Below are positions 54,636 through 63,614 of a stretch of DNA of 64,000 bases, piece after piece. The stretch lies in the NCBI RefSeq assembly GCF_003065405.1, contig NZ_CP026947.1, positions 310,001-374,000 on the forward strand, given 5' to 3'. Source of the stretch: Corynebacterium yudongzhengii (GTDB lineage Bacteria; Actinomycetota; Actinomycetes; Mycobacteriales; Mycobacteriaceae). Position 1 is the stretch's first letter; every line of letters starts with the position of its first letter. The notes under the pieces were generated by a model, which saw only the letters and a list, made by a program, of their open reading frames with translations, was not told the DNA's origin and ran no database searches. The translations under genes and the position numbers were made by a program.

Positions 54636-54680
54636 ACCCCACTGCAGTCTCATCCCGAATTAGGATGTGTCAGTGGTGGG
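54636..54680 (+). other. Stem-loop in the tuf leader
   Basis: CCACTG (54639-54644) pairs with CAGTGG (54671-54676), and within it CATCC (54651-54655) pairs with GGATG (54662-54666). It sits about 60 bases before the tuf start and has no T run. Confidence 0.5.
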
Positions 54681-54738
54681 AGTACCATCCACGTGGCTGC
54701 GAAAGTCGTAGCCACCATGAAGTCCAGGAGGACATACA

Positions 54739-55929
54739 GTGGCAAAGGCGAAGTTCGAGCGCAACAAGCCGCACCTGAACATCGGCACCATCGGTCACGT
54801 CGACCACGGCAAGACCACCACGACTGCTGCCATCACCAAGGTGCTGGCTGACAAGTACCCGGAGGAGAACGAGTCCTTCGCTTTCGACGCCATCGATAAG
54901 GCGCCGGAGGAGAAGGAGCGTGGCATTACGATCAACATCTCCCACGTCGAGTACAACACCCCGAAGCGCCACTACGCACACGTGGACGCCCCGGGCCACG
55001 CTGACTACGTGAAGAACATGATCACCGGTGCCGCTCAGATGGACGGCGCCATCCTGGTCGTCGCTGCTACCGACGGCCCGATGCCGCAGACCCGCGAGCA
55101 CGTCCTCCTGGCCCGCCAGGTCGGCGTTCCGTACATCCTCGTCGCCCTGAACAAGTGCGACATGGTCGACGATGAGGAGATCATCGAGCTCGTCGAGATG
55201 GAGATCCGCGAGCTGCTCGGCGAGCAGGAGTTCGACGAGGACGCTCCGATCGTCCACATCTCCGCCCTCGGCGCCCTGAACGGCGAGGAGCAGTGGGTCC
55301 AGTCCATCGTTGACCTGATGGACGCCTGCGACGAGTCCATCCCGGACCCGGAGCGCGCTACCGACCAGCCGTTCCTGATGCCGATCGAGGACATCTTCAC
55401 CATTACCGGCCGCGGCACCGTCGTCACCGGCCGTGTCGAGCGTGGCAAGCTGAACGTCAACGACGAAGTCGAGATCATCGGCATCCAGGAGAAGTCCCAG
55501 ACCACCACCGTCACCGGTATCGAAATGTTCCGCAAGATGCTGGACTACACCGAGGCCGGCGACAACTGTGGCCTGCTGCTGCGTGGTACCAAGCGTGAGG
55601 ACGTCGAGCGTGGCCAGGTTGTGATCAAGCCGGGCGCTTACACCCCGCACCACAAGTTCGAGGCTTCCGTCTACGTCCTGTCCAAGGACGAGGGCGGCCG
55701 CCACACCCCGTTCTTCAACAACTACCGTCCGCAGTTCTACTTCCGCACCACCGACGTCACCGGTGTTGTGACCCTGCCGGAGGGCACCGAGATGGTCATG
55801 CCGGGCGACAACGTCGACATGTCCGTCGAGCTGATCCAGCCGGTCGCCATGGACGAGGGCCTGCGCTTCGCTATCCGCGAGGGCTCCCGCACCGTCGGCG
55901 CTGGCCGCGTCACCAAGATCGTCGAGTAA
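54739..55929 (+). CDS. tuf: Elongation factor Tu
   Basis: A 396-residue GTPase that brings aminoacyl-tRNA to the ribosome. G1 is [15 protein letters not shown] (residues 19-33), G3 is [12 protein letters not shown] and G4 is NKCDMVDD. Domains II and III follow with VGIQEKSQ-like [20 protein letters not shown] and [13 protein letters not shown] at the C-terminus. The GTG start follows AGGAGG. Codon use is highly biased, as expected for one of the most abundant proteins. A double hairpin terminator follows. Confidence 0.99.
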   Translation: MAKAKFERNKPHLNIGTIGHVDHGKTTTTAAITKVLADKYPEENESFAFDAIDKAPEEKERGITINISHVEYNTPKRHYAHVDAPGHADYVKNMITGAAQMDGAILVVAATDGPMPQTREHVLLARQVGVPYILVALNKCDMVDDEEIIELVEMEIRELLGEQEFDEDAPIVHISALGALNGEEQWVQSIVDLMDACDESIPDPERATDQPFLMPIEDIFTITGRGTVVTGRVERGKLNVNDEVEIIGIQEKSQTTTVTGIEMFRKMLDYTEAGDNCGLLLRGTKREDVERGQVVIKPGAYTPHHKFEASVYVLSKDEGGRHTPFFNNYRPQFYFRTTDVTGVVTLPEGTEMVMPGDNVDMSVELIQPVAMDEGLRFAIREGSRTVGAGRVTKIVE

Positions 55930-55947
55930 GACGACTCTCGCCCCTCC

Positions 55948-56009
55948 AGCACGCCTAGCGTGCTAGGAACCTTAAAGGCCCCGACCGCATACCCCGCGGG
56001 CGGGGCCTT
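55948..56009 (+). terminator. Double terminator after tuf
   Basis: A first perfect hairpin AGCACGC-CTA-GCGTGCT (55948-55964), then AAGGCCCCG (55975-55983) paired with CGGGGCCTT (56001-56009). Confidence 0.85.
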
Positions 56010-56045
56010 CGGCGTCTCTAAGCACAGGTAGCATCGAACAATGAC

Positions 56046-56750
56046 ATGAAAGATCCCACCCGTATCCCCGTCGTCCTCGAGGCCCTGCGCACCGCCTGGG
56101 AGGGCCGCCCCGACCTAGAGCTCGCCTCGCTGTGGGAGATCCTGCGCAATGAGGGCGTCGCCTTCGGCACGAGCGACGAAGAATTGCTCACCCACCTTCG
56201 CCGCATGGCCCAGAAGTTTCCGCCGCTTATCGACGACACCGCCCTCCACGGCCACTTCGCCGTGATAGACACGACGTCTCCACGCCGCCGGGTCACGTTG
56301 GACTGCGTGCAGCACCGAGTCACGGTGCGAGGCTTCGACGACACCTTGCGCCCGGCTACGTGGACCGGCGGGGAGATCGTGCGCCTGCGCACCGGCATGC
56401 CCGCCGTCCTGCGCGATCACGACGGCACCGATCACCGCCTCGGCGTGGTGGAGTCGATGCGCCTTTACGAACGCCCGTTGACCATACGCCTCGACGGGCG
56501 CCATCGCCGTGATATGGGCGACGAGGTCTACGGCGTTATCACGCATACTGAGGACACGGTGAGCCTGGTGATCATCAGCCACCGCCTCGAGGTGCTGCGC
56601 GCGCAACGCCGGCATATCGATACGGAGACCTACAAGTTCGAGGAGATCGTCGCCTGCGCGGCCGGGAAGGCATTAAAAATCCGCCGGCACCCGGGTGGGG
56701 CGGCGGCGGATCTGGGGGTCGTGGAGGACGTGTTCCCGCTGGAGGCTTAA
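56046..56750 (+). CDS. Conserved-looking hypothetical protein
   Basis: A 234-residue soluble protein I cannot assign to a family. The first 75 residues look helical and Leu-rich (VLEALRTAWEGRPDLELASLWEILRNEGVAFGTSDEELLTHLRRM), like a small winged-helix or partner-binding domain. The middle is beta-rich (RRVTLDCVQHRVTVRGFDDTLRPATWTGGEIVRLRTG...), and the end carries AAGKALKIRRHPGGAAADLGVVEDVFPLEA. There is no signal peptide or membrane segment. Three bases separate its stop from the convergent AmaP gene. An ATG-ACA-TGA triplet set at 56041 overlaps its start. Confidence 0.7.
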   Translation: MKDPTRIPVVLEALRTAWEGRPDLELASLWEILRNEGVAFGTSDEELLTHLRRMAQKFPPLIDDTALHGHFAVIDTTSPRRRVTLDCVQHRVTVRGFDDTLRPATWTGGEIVRLRTGMPAVLRDHDGTDHRLGVVESMRLYERPLTIRLDGRHRRDMGDEVYGVITHTEDTVSLVIISHRLEVLRAQRRHIDTETYKFEEIVACAAGKALKIRRHPGGAAADLGVVEDVFPLEA

Positions 56751-56753
56751 ACC

Positions 56754-57314
56754 CTAGTCAGTTTCGACGGGGGTGAAGTTCAACAGGAACCGGGTATCCA
56801 CGTCGAATCCCGGCAGCGCGGCGCGGACGTCGTCGTTGGCTTCGTCGAGGTCGTCGAGAAGCCGCGGCAAGTTCACAGTGGGCTTCGCGGTGATGGTCCA
56901 GCCGATGGTCGGCCGGCCCCGATCGAGGCGGGTCTGCGTCTGCACCTGGGTGACGTCCCGCAGCTCCCGCAGGTGCTCGGCGGTTGCCTTGGCCACGCGG
57001 TTGGTGGAGACGGTGACCTTGCCCTGGCTGCGGCCTGAGCCTGCGGTCATGCGGTTGAAGGAGTTGCGCCGTAGGTTGGCGATCAGCCACCACAGACCGA
57101 AAAGGATCAGCACGACGGCGAGGATGATCACCACCACTGGGTAGATGTTGGACTCCAAGAAGCTCTGGAGGACCTGCTCGTCGTACCAGGAGCCGATCTG
57201 GTGGGCGATGTCCACGTCGAAGGCGAACAGCGCTGCCCAGAGACCCAGAACGAGGGCGATGACGCCGAGCAACCCGATGATCACCCGGTCGAATCCGGCG
57301 AGTGCTCTACTCAT
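56754..57314 (-). CDS. amaP: AmaP-like membrane anchor of the Asp23 locus
   Basis: A 186-residue membrane protein. Two membrane segments near the N-terminus (FDRVIIGLLGVIALVLGLWAALFAF and YPVVVIILAVVLILFGLWWLIA) are followed by a cytoplasmic domain of about 115 residues (GKVTVSTNRVAKATAEHLRELRDVTQVQTQTRLD...). This matches AmaP, which tethers Asp23 to the membrane in Firmicutes. ATG 57314 is chosen because AAGGAG lies 7 bases upstream; a longer frame with an Arg-rich extension overlaps the preceding gene and is unlikely. It is the last gene of the six-gene envelope-stress operon. Confidence 0.85.
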   Translation of the reverse strand: MSRALAGFDRVIIGLLGVIALVLGLWAALFAFDVDIAHQIGSWYDEQVLQSFLESNIYPVVVIILAVVLILFGLWWLIANLRRNSFNRMTAGSGRSQGKVTVSTNRVAKATAEHLRELRDVTQVQTQTRLDRGRPTIGWTITAKPTVNLPRLLDDLDEANDDVRAALPGFDVDTRFLLNFTPVETD

Positions 57315-57948
57315 TGCTCTGCTCCTTCTTCTCTGCGGACGTCTCCGGCGCCTCAACCTGCTCTGGCTGGCCGGCGGGGGAGACGCCGTCGTCGACACCC
57401 GCGGGGCGCACCGAGGTGGTCACGGTGAAGCCCGGACCGAACGTCCGCTCCAGCTCGCGATCGAGCTCGGAAGTGATCCGCTCCTCCAGGCCGTCGGTGA
57501 CCTGCACGACGGTGGCTTGCACCTTCACCTTCTTCTTGCGCGCGTACGTCGACGCCGCGAGGACCCCGGGGACGCGCTTAGCGGTCGAGGTGGTGTAGCG
57601 GGCGATATCGACCGGACGCGCCCAGATCGGGGCGCGCGGGGCCTCGAGGCGCTCGTAGCGACGCCGCCGCGGCTTGAACGCCGCGATGATCAGAAGGATA
57701 CCGAGGATGACGGCAGCCACCCCGATCACGCCGACCCAGACGTTGTCCAGGCTGACGAGCTGCTCCGGAAGCGCGGCGATCCACGGCTCCCAGCCGGCCG
57801 GCGAGGCGTAGATGACCACGGCCTCGCGGATCAACACGCCCGCCAGCGCGAGCAGCAGCAGCGCGAACAGGATCGACCAGCCGCGTACCTGAGGGGAGCC
57901 GGCCGGGTGTTGTTCGGCCGCCGTGGTGGCGTCGGTATCAGCGGACAC
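57307..57948 (-). CDS. Asp23-locus membrane protein (DUF6286-like)
   Basis: A 213-residue protein with two membrane segments (GWSILFALLLLALAGVLIREAVVIY and VWVGVIGVAAVILGILLIIAAF) and a cytoplasmic domain. The part from about residue 95 (IARYTTSTAKRVPGVLAASTYARKKKVKVQATVVQVTDGLEERITSELDRELERTF) resembles the AmaP cytoplasmic domain. A DUF6286 assignment is from memory of such loci. The GTG start follows AGGAGG and overlaps the upstream Asp23-repeat gene by 11 bp; its end overlaps AmaP by 8 bp, so translation is coupled. Together with AmaP it gives the locus two possible anchors. Confidence 0.75.
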   Translation of the reverse strand: MSADTDATTAAEQHPAGSPQVRGWSILFALLLLALAGVLIREAVVIYASPAGWEPWIAALPEQLVSLDNVWVGVIGVAAVILGILLIIAAFKPRRRRYERLEAPRAPIWARPVDIARYTTSTAKRVPGVLAASTYARKKKVKVQATVVQVTDGLEERITSELDRELERTFGPGFTVTTSVRPAGVDDGVSPAGQPEQVEAPETSAEKKEQSNE

Positions 57949-59077
57949 GAGGCACCTCCTGGTAGTTGTCGATGTAAATCTCGCGCAGCTTCAGCGGCGG
58001 GGCGCTAGGCTCCCGCAGAGACTTCTCGACGGGCACCGTCACCTGCTTCAGCGCCCGCTGCCGCGGGGTGCGCACCGTCGCCAGGCGAGGCGTACGCGGC
58101 GTGCGTACCCGCCGCACGCGGGTGGCCGGCGGCGTCGAGACGCGCTGCGGCCGCGGCATACTCGGCGCGCGCACCGGCGTCGGGGTGACGGGCTTCGGCG
58201 CGCTTATCGACGCCGCACGCACCGGTGCAGGTTCACGCACCGTCTGCGGCGAGGCAGCGGGCGGCGTCGAGACGCGCTGCGGCCGCGGCATACTCGGCGC
58301 GCGCACCGGCGTCGGGGTGACGGGCTTCGGCGCGCTTATCGACGCCGCACGCACCGGTGCAGGTTCACGCACCGTCTGCGGCGAGGCAGCGGGCGGCGCG
58401 GTGACCGAGCGGACCCGGGCAGGGGCCGGCGCCGTGACGCGGCGTGCCTTCGGCGGGCTCGGCGCGTTAACCGAACGCACCGGCTCTTCTGCCGGGATCG
58501 GGACCTCCCGCAGCGGGCGGGCCGGCGCGGTGCTCGGCGAGAAGACCTCGGTGGGCTCGGCCGTCTCGACGGGGCGCAGGTCCCGCTCGCGGTCGGTTTC
58601 CGGCGAGTAGACGTCCACGCCCGGGGAAGTGCGCGGCGAGCGCACCTGGGTGCGGTTGAACGTGTGCGGGGAGCGCACCTGCACGCCTGGGCGGACCTGG
58701 ACCTCGGTGAGGTTCGGCACCTGCGGCGAGTTGTTGATGTCTTCGGCGGTGATGCGCCCCTCGCTGGTGACGGACTGCTCGACGGTGACGTCGACGCGCG
58801 TAACCTTCAGGCCCGTCATCGACGTCAGCCAGGTGTGGATGTTGTGCTGCACCTGGTAGGCGACGTCGGTGACCGGCGAGGGCCAGCTGACCGCGATGAT
58901 GGAATCAACCTCGATGCGCCCGGCGGTCTGGTCGAGGCGGATATCGCAGCGCGGATAACTGCGCGTGCTGATCTCCGCCCACGAGCTCGTGATCGTCGGC
59001 ACCCCGGGGACAAGGCCCGCGGCGTGGTTGATGATCCGGGTCAGGGTTTTTTCGGAGAAGATGTCGTTACCGCTCAC
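57938..59077 (-). CDS. Asp23-domain protein with a long Pro/Arg-rich repeat tail
   Basis: A 379-residue protein. Residues 1 to about 110 form an Asp23/Gls24-like domain (TLTRIINHAAGLVPGVP...VDVTVEQSVTSEGRIT). The remaining 270 residues are low-complexity, basic and rich in Pro, Arg, Val, Ala and Ser, with short degenerate units (VRSP, VRSVTAP, RVTAP) and one perfect tandem duplication of 44 residues (228-271 and 272-315). The tail may bind polyanions or wall polymers, but that is inference. The GTG start overlaps the stop of the small Gly-zipper gene (GTGA). Confidence 0.8.
   Translation of the reverse strand: MSGNDIFSEKTLTRIINHAAGLVPGVPTITSSWAEISTRSYPRCDIRLDQTAGRIEVDSIIAVSWPSPVTDVAYQVQHNIHTWLTSMTGLKVTRVDVTVEQSVTSEGRITAEDINNSPQVPNLTEVQVRPGVQVRSPHTFNRTQVRSPRTSPGVDVYSPETDRERDLRPVETAEPTEVFSPSTAPARPLREVPIPAEEPVRSVNAPSPPKARRVTAPAPARVRSVTAPPAASPQTVREPAPVRAASISAPKPVTPTPVRAPSMPRPQRVSTPPAASPQTVREPAPVRAASISAPKPVTPTPVRAPSMPRPQRVSTPPATRVRRVRTPRTPRLATVRTPRQRALKQVTVPVEKSLREPSAPPLKLREIYIDNYQEVPRVR
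58131..58394. repeat. Two perfect 132-bp tandem copies inside the Asp23-repeat gene
   Basis: Units 58131-58262 and 58263-58394 are identical at the nucleotide level, and identity runs a few bases past both ends. The period of 132 keeps the reading frame (44 codons). Absence of silent changes suggests a recent or continuously homogenised duplication. Confidence 0.92.
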
Positions 59078-59271
59078 CCGCGGCCGCCGTTTCCGGACGT
59101 GATGTTGTCCACGAGAGCGCGCAGGTCAATCCTGCCCTCCAGCTGGGCACCGACGGCCCCGCCGATGATACCGAACAGCAGCGCCCACAGGAATCCAGCG
59201 AGTCCGCCGAAGATGATGGCGAACGCAAGGGCGAGTCCGACGACCACGCCTAAGAAAGTGGTGTTGTTCAT
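59074..59271 (-). CDS. Small Gly-zipper membrane protein of the Asp23 locus
   Basis: A 65-residue protein of two hydrophobic segments rich in Gly and Ala (FLGVVVGLALAFAIIFGGLAGFLWALLFGIIGGAVGAQLEG) and a short polar end. Small DUF2273-like membrane proteins occur in Asp23 loci of other bacteria, and this fits by size and place. Its stop overlaps the next gene by 4 bp. Confidence 0.75.
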   Translation of the reverse strand: MNNTTFLGVVVGLALAFAIIFGGLAGFLWALLFGIIGGAVGAQLEGRIDLRALVDNITSGNGGRG

Positions 59272-59300
59272 GGGTTACTCCAGACAGTGCCCGAGGCCGT

Positions 59301-59603
59301 CTATACGGCGTCGGCGATGACGATAGTCGCAGGGAGATCCGTCGACTCCGCCACTGCACCCCGGACCCGCTCCGCGAGGGCGTTCAAGTCGCCCTCGAGA
59401 GAGGTGCCGGTGATGTCAGCGACGATATGGACCTCCACGTGGCCGTCGCGGTTGAAGGTGATGCCGGGAACCCGTGCGCCGGGAAACAGCATGGTCACCT
59501 CACCGAAACGGCCGGGATGCAAGGAGTCGACCCCGTCGACGCTGCGGATATGCTCAGCGAGCGCCTGGGCCTGCTCCTTGCTCAGTGGTGGTTGGCCGGT
59601 CAT
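59301..59603 (-). CDS. Small Asp23-like protein
   Basis: A 100-residue soluble protein. The pattern of a conserved GVDSLHPGRFGEVTMLFPG loop, then VEVHIVADITGTSLEGDLNALAERVRGAVAEST and VIVIADA-like end resembles the Asp23 fold (strand, helix, strand), with weak sequence similarity. It lies between the main Asp23 gene and the Gly-zipper gene, so it is probably part of the same complex. No catalytic motif is visible. Confidence 0.7.
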   Translation of the reverse strand: MTGQPPLSKEQAQALAEHIRSVDGVDSLHPGRFGEVTMLFPGARVPGITFNRDGHVEVHIVADITGTSLEGDLNALAERVRGAVAESTDLPATIVIADAV

Positions 59604-59628
59604 AAAAGGGTCCTGACTCCGGCGCGGG

Positions 59629-60117
59629 TTACTGGACGCGGCCCTGCTGCAGCTGCTGCTGCTCGGAGGCGGACAGCTCGCGGTTGTCGTCCGAGTCGTC
59701 GTCCTGCGGCAGGTGGACGTCGGTCACGGTGACGTTGACCTCGGTGACCTCCAGGCCGGTCATGCGCTCGATGGAGCGGGTGATGTTCAGGCGGATAGCG
59801 TCGGCCAGCTCGTGGATGGCCACGCCGTACTCGGCGACGATGGAGACGTCGGCCGCGGCCTGGGTCTCGCCCACCTCGACATCGACGCCCTGCTGGATGT
59901 TCTCGCTGCCACCGAAGGTGTCGCGGATGGTGCCCATCATGCGGGCGGCACCGCCACCCAGCGCGTGGACACCGGAGACCTCGCGGGTCGCGATGCCGGC
60001 GATCTTGCCGACGACCGTGTTCTCAATGATGTTGCGGCCGGTGTTCTGCTCACCGTCGTTGGTGGCGGCGGTAGCGCCCTGGTTCTCCGACTGCTGGTCC
60101 TTGTTCTTCTCAGCCAT
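59629..60117 (-). CDS. Asp23/Gls24 family envelope stress protein
   Basis: A 162-residue Asp23 (alkaline shock protein) family member. The core GRNIIENTVVGKIAGIATREVSGVHALGGG...VDVEVGETQAAADVSIVAEYGVAIHELADAIRLNITRSIERMTGLEVTEVNVTVTDVHL is full length; the N- and C-terminal ends are acidic and Gln-rich. Asp23 proteins coat the inner membrane and respond to cell-envelope stress. It is the first gene of a six-gene minus-strand operon; AAGGAG lies 8 bases before its ATG. Confidence 0.93.
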   Translation of the reverse strand: MAEKNKDQQSENQGATAATNDGEQNTGRNIIENTVVGKIAGIATREVSGVHALGGGAARMMGTIRDTFGGSENIQQGVDVEVGETQAAADVSIVAEYGVAIHELADAIRLNITRSIERMTGLEVTEVNVTVTDVHLPQDDDSDDNRELSASEQQQLQQGRVQ

Positions 60118-60763
60118 GAATGACTCTCCTTAGATAGTGTGTGCCGCAGTCGCGGCGTGTTGACGCCCTCAATGGCGCTGGCATCCCCATGCTACAGATC
60201 AACTGTTAAGCGGGCGATTACATTTTGGTTAAGGCTTGGAGAATCGTGGCAAAACCGTGACCAAGACAACTCGGAAACGGGATTTGCCTGCAGGCTTAAC
60301 GTCGTGTTTAAATACATGGGTTGCCTCGACACGACGTGAGGCGGATCTACATCCGCGGACACGGCCATGGCGAGGTGAACATGACACCTTCGTGTGACTG
60401 GCCCCATCTTCATCGATGGTCACCAGTGACGGAAGGATCCGCAATCGGGGTAGGTCGTCACGCCACAGTGCGGCAGCCCGAGCGCGGAGACCGGAGAAGG
60501 GGCATGGCAAATAAACAGCGGCAGTATACGTAGTGGGCCACGCTTATCACTTAAGATCCTGGTCCCTACTTGTCACGACGTGTGTGCGTTTTCGCCTACC
60601 CCTTCCACGCGATGGGACGTCATGGCAAGGACAGACAACGACACTGGCGTTGCGCCCGAAGCCCCAGAAGTGCTCCGGACAACGTTATAGAGGAAATCGA
60701 GAAGCGAAACCCCACCGCTTCCGGGTAACCGGAATGTGGGGCCGAGCGAGGAAGAGGATAAGC
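60118..60763. other. Intergenic region between the Asp23 operon and the S10 operon
   Basis: About 650 bp with no convincing gene. It must hold both promoters; none could be fixed with certainty. On the plus strand there are hairpins GCCTC/GAGGC (60323-60342) and GCGGAT-CTAC-ATCCGC (60341-60356), and a 9-codon ORF with a ribosome binding site (60504-60533). The S10 leader is therefore long and probably structured. Confidence 0.55.
60504..60533 (+). CDS. Possible 9-residue leader peptide ahead of the S10 operon
   Basis: ATG at 60504 reads MANKQRQYT then TAG. GGAG lies 7 bases before it. It ends 230 bp before rpsJ. A chance ORF of this size is common, so this is only a candidate for a translated upstream ORF. 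Confidence 0.25.
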   Translation: MANKQRQYT

Positions 60764-61069
60764 GTGGCGGGACAGAAGATCCGCATCCGGCTCAAGGCCT
60801 ACGACCACGAAGCGATCGACGCATCTGCAAAGAAGATCGTCGAAACCGTCACCCGCACGGGTGCGCGCGTCGTCGGCCCAGTGCCGTTGCCCACCGAGAA
60901 GAACGTGTACGCCGTTATTCGTTCTCCCCACAAGTACAAGGATTCTCGCGAGCACTTCGAGATGCGCACCCACAAGCGCCTCATCGACATTCTCGACCCG
61001 ACGCCGAAGACCGTCGATGCCCTCATGCGCATCGACCTCCCGGCCAGCGTCGACGTGAACATTCAGTAA
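60764..61069 (+). CDS. rpsJ: 30S ribosomal protein S10
   Basis: A 101-residue S10 starting [28 protein letters not shown] and containing [39 protein letters not shown], the family signature. It is the first gene of the S10 operon and, with NusB, part of antitermination complexes. GTG 60764 is preceded by GAGGA. A much longer open frame upstream has no family similarity. Confidence 0.98.
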   Translation: MAGQKIRIRLKAYDHEAIDASAKKIVETVTRTGARVVGPVPLPTEKNVYAVIRSPHKYKDSREHFEMRTHKRLIDILDPTPKTVDALMRIDLPASVDVNIQ

Positions 61070-61118
61070 TCACGAGTACTCGATAGACCGACACACTTTG
61101 GCAGCGGAGAACTGACAC

Positions 61119-61775
61119 ATGAGTGAAAACGAGATCAAGGGCATTCTGGGCAAGAAGCTCGGCATGACCCAGGTCTTCGACGAGGAAAACCGGGTCGTTC
61201 CGGTCACCGTCGTCGAGGCTGGGCCGTGCGTCGTCACCCAGATTCGCACCACCGACAACGATGGCTACACCGCCATCCAGATCGCCTTCGGCGAAATTGA
61301 CCCGCGCAAGGTCAACAAGCCGGAGAGCGGCCACTTCAAGAAGGCCGGCGTCACCCCGCGTCGTCACGTTGCGGAGATCCGCATGGACGACGTCTCGGGC
61401 TACGAGGTCGGCCAGGAAATCACCGTTGACATCTTCGAGGGCGAGACCCTCGTCGACGTCTCCGGTATCAGCAAGGGCCACGGCTACGCCGGCGGCATGA
61501 AGCGCCACGGCTTCGCCGGCCAGGGCGCCGCCCACGGTAACCAGGCTGCTCACCGCCGCGTCGGCGGTATCGGCGGCGCTTCGACCCCGGGCCGCGTCTT
61601 CAAGGGCAAGCGCATGGCCGGCCGCATGGGTAACAACCGTGTGACCACCCAGAACCTGAAGATCCAGAAGATCGACGCCGACTCCAACATCCTGCTCATC
61701 AAGGGTGCCATCCCGGGTACTAAGGGTGGAGTCGTGACCGTCAAGACCGCAGTGAAGGGCGGTGCACACGCATGA
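61119..61775 (+). CDS. rplC: 50S ribosomal protein L3
   Basis: A 218-residue L3, an early assembly protein that reaches into the peptidyl transferase centre. [16 protein letters not shown] at the start and [41 protein letters not shown] in the central extension are typical. The ATG follows a GGAGAA site 50 bp after rpsJ; the stop overlaps rplD (ATGA). Confidence 0.98.
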   Translation: MSENEIKGILGKKLGMTQVFDEENRVVPVTVVEAGPCVVTQIRTTDNDGYTAIQIAFGEIDPRKVNKPESGHFKKAGVTPRRHVAEIRMDDVSGYEVGQEITVDIFEGETLVDVSGISKGHGYAGGMKRHGFAGQGAAHGNQAAHRRVGGIGGASTPGRVFKGKRMAGRMGNNRVTTQNLKIQKIDADSNILLIKGAIPGTKGGVVTVKTAVKGGAHA

Positions 61776-62425
61776 CTCTGAACCTCGAAGTCCAGACCCA
61801 CGACGGTAAGACCAACGGTTCTGTGGAACTGCCGGCCGAGATTTTCGACCGCGAGGCGTCCGTCGCCCTGATGCACCAGGTCGTCAACGCCCAGCTGGCC
61901 GCGAAGCGCCAGGGCACCCACAAGACCAAGACCCGCGGCGAGGTCCGCGGCGGTGGCCGCAAGCCTTACCGCCAGAAGGGCACCGGCCGCGCCCGCCAGG
62001 GCTCCATCCGCGCACCGCAGTTCACCGGCGGTGGCGTCGTCCACGGTCCGCAGCCGCGTAACTACGCGCAGCGCACCCCGAAGAAGATGATCAAGGCCGC
62101 CCTCTACGGCGCTTTGACCAACCGTGCGCAGAACGACCGCATCCACGTCATCGACGAGCTGGTGCCGGGCCAGAAGCCTTCCACCAAGTCCGCCCGTACG
62201 TTCATCGAGCGTCTGACCGACCGTAAGCAGATTCTGCTGGTCATCGGCCGCGAGGACCTGAATGCACAGCGCAGTGCGAACAACCTGCCGAACGTGCAGA
62301 TCCTCGAGCCGGGGCAGCTGAACGCCTACGACGTGCTGAACTCCGACGACGTCGTGTTCTCGGTCGCCGCTCTGCACGCCTTCGTTGACCGCGTCAGCGG
62401 TGCGGAGAACAAGGAGGAAAACTAA
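61772..62425 (+). CDS. rplD: 50S ribosomal protein L4
   Basis: A 217-residue L4. The extended loop lining the exit tunnel is [36 protein letters not shown]. The C-terminal domain includes [19 protein letters not shown] and [15 protein letters not shown]. In some bacteria L4 represses the S10 operon through its leader; whether it does so here is unknown. Start overlaps the rplC stop by 4 bp. Confidence 0.98.
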   Translation: MTLNLEVQTHDGKTNGSVELPAEIFDREASVALMHQVVNAQLAAKRQGTHKTKTRGEVRGGGRKPYRQKGTGRARQGSIRAPQFTGGGVVHGPQPRNYAQRTPKKMIKAALYGALTNRAQNDRIHVIDELVPGQKPSTKSARTFIERLTDRKQILLVIGREDLNAQRSANNLPNVQILEPGQLNAYDVLNSDDVVFSVAALHAFVDRVSGAENKEEN

Positions 62426-62727
62426 TGGCAGCCCACGATAACCCGCGCGACATCATCCTCGCGCCGGTCGTCTCCGAGAAGTCCTATGGGCTGATGGAGC
62501 AGAACGTCTACACGTTCTACGTCGCCCCAGACTCCAACAAGACCCAGATCAAGATTGCCATCGAGCAGATCTTCGGCGTTCAGGTCGCCTCCGTCAACAC
62601 CGTCAACCGCGAGGGCAAGCGCAAGCGCACCCGCACCGGTTACGGCAAGCGGAAGGACACCAAGCGCGCCTACGTGACGCTTCGCGACGGCAGCGACTCC
62701 ATCGACATCTTCGGCGGCGGCGCTTAA
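62425..62727 (+). CDS. rplW: 50S ribosomal protein L23
   Basis: A 100-residue L23 at the tunnel exit, contact site for trigger factor and SRP. It reads [44 protein letters not shown] and then [26 protein letters not shown]. Its start shares a base with the rplD stop (TAATG). Confidence 0.98.
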   Translation: MAAHDNPRDIILAPVVSEKSYGLMEQNVYTFYVAPDSNKTQIKIAIEQIFGVQVASVNTVNREGKRKRTRTGYGKRKDTKRAYVTLRDGSDSIDIFGGGA

Positions 62728-62761
62728 ACCGCCTAAAGAAGTGACGAAGTAAGGACACACT

Positions 62762-63598
62762 ATGGCTATTCGTAAGTACAAGCCGACAACTCCGGGTCGC
62801 CGTGCCAGCTCCGTCTCCGAGTTCTCGGAGATCACCCGCTCCACTCCGGAGAAGAGCCTGCTGCGCCCGCTATCCAAGACCGGCGGCCGCAACAGCCACG
62901 GACACATCACGACCCGTCACCGCGGCGGCGGCCACAAGCGCCGTTACCGCGTGATCGATTTCAAGCGCAACGACAAGGACGGCATCCTGGCCAAGGTCGC
63001 TCACATCGAGTACGACCCGAACCGCACCGCCAACATTGCGCTGCTGCACTACCACGACGGCGAGAAGCGCTACATCGTGGCGCCGAAGGGCCTCAAGCAG
63101 GGACAGCTGCTCGAGTCCGGCCCGTCCGCGGACATCAAGGTGGGCAACAACCTGCCGCTGCGCAACATCCCGACCGGTACCACCATCCACAACGTCGAGC
63201 TGAAGCCGGGCGCCGGCGCCAAGCTCGCCCGTTCGGCCGGTGCGTCGATCCAGCTTCTCGGTAAGGAGCACGGCTACGCGGTCCTGCGTATGCCGTCGTC
63301 CGAGATCCGCCGCGTCGACATCCGCTGCCGCGCCACCGTGGGTGAGGTCGGCAACGCCGAGCAGATCAACATCCGCTGGGGCAAGGCCGGCCGTATGCGC
63401 TGGAAGGGATGGCGCCCGACCGTCCGCGGTGTTGTGATGAACCCCGTCGACCACCCGCACGGTGGTGGCGAGGGCAAGTCCTCGGGTGGCCGCCACCCGG
63501 TGTCGCCGTGGGGCCAGAAGGAAGGCCGCACCCGCAACCCGAACCGCTACTCGAACAACATGATCGTGCGCCGTCGTCGCCCGAACAAGAAGCGCTAA
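62762..63598 (+). CDS. rplB: 50S ribosomal protein L2
   Basis: A 278-residue L2, needed for subunit joining and peptidyl transfer. The N-terminal half has [29 protein letters not shown], and the C-terminal half the conserved [20 protein letters not shown] with the universally conserved histidine. It begins 34 bp after rplW. Confidence 0.98.
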   Translation: MAIRKYKPTTPGRRASSVSEFSEITRSTPEKSLLRPLSKTGGRNSHGHITTRHRGGGHKRRYRVIDFKRNDKDGILAKVAHIEYDPNRTANIALLHYHDGEKRYIVAPKGLKQGQLLESGPSADIKVGNNLPLRNIPTGTTIHNVELKPGAGAKLARSAGASIQLLGKEHGYAVLRMPSSEIRRVDIRCRATVGEVGNAEQINIRWGKAGRMRWKGWRPTVRGVVMNPVDHPHGGGEGKSSGGRHPVSPWGQKEGRTRNPNRYSNNMIVRRRRPNKKR

Positions 63599-63614
63599 GA
63601 GGAGGTAACACGCT

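Noticed and set aside
60533..60763. N-terminal extension of rpsJ by about 77 residues
   Set aside because: S10 is about 100 residues in all bacteria, and GTG 60764 has GAGGA upstream.
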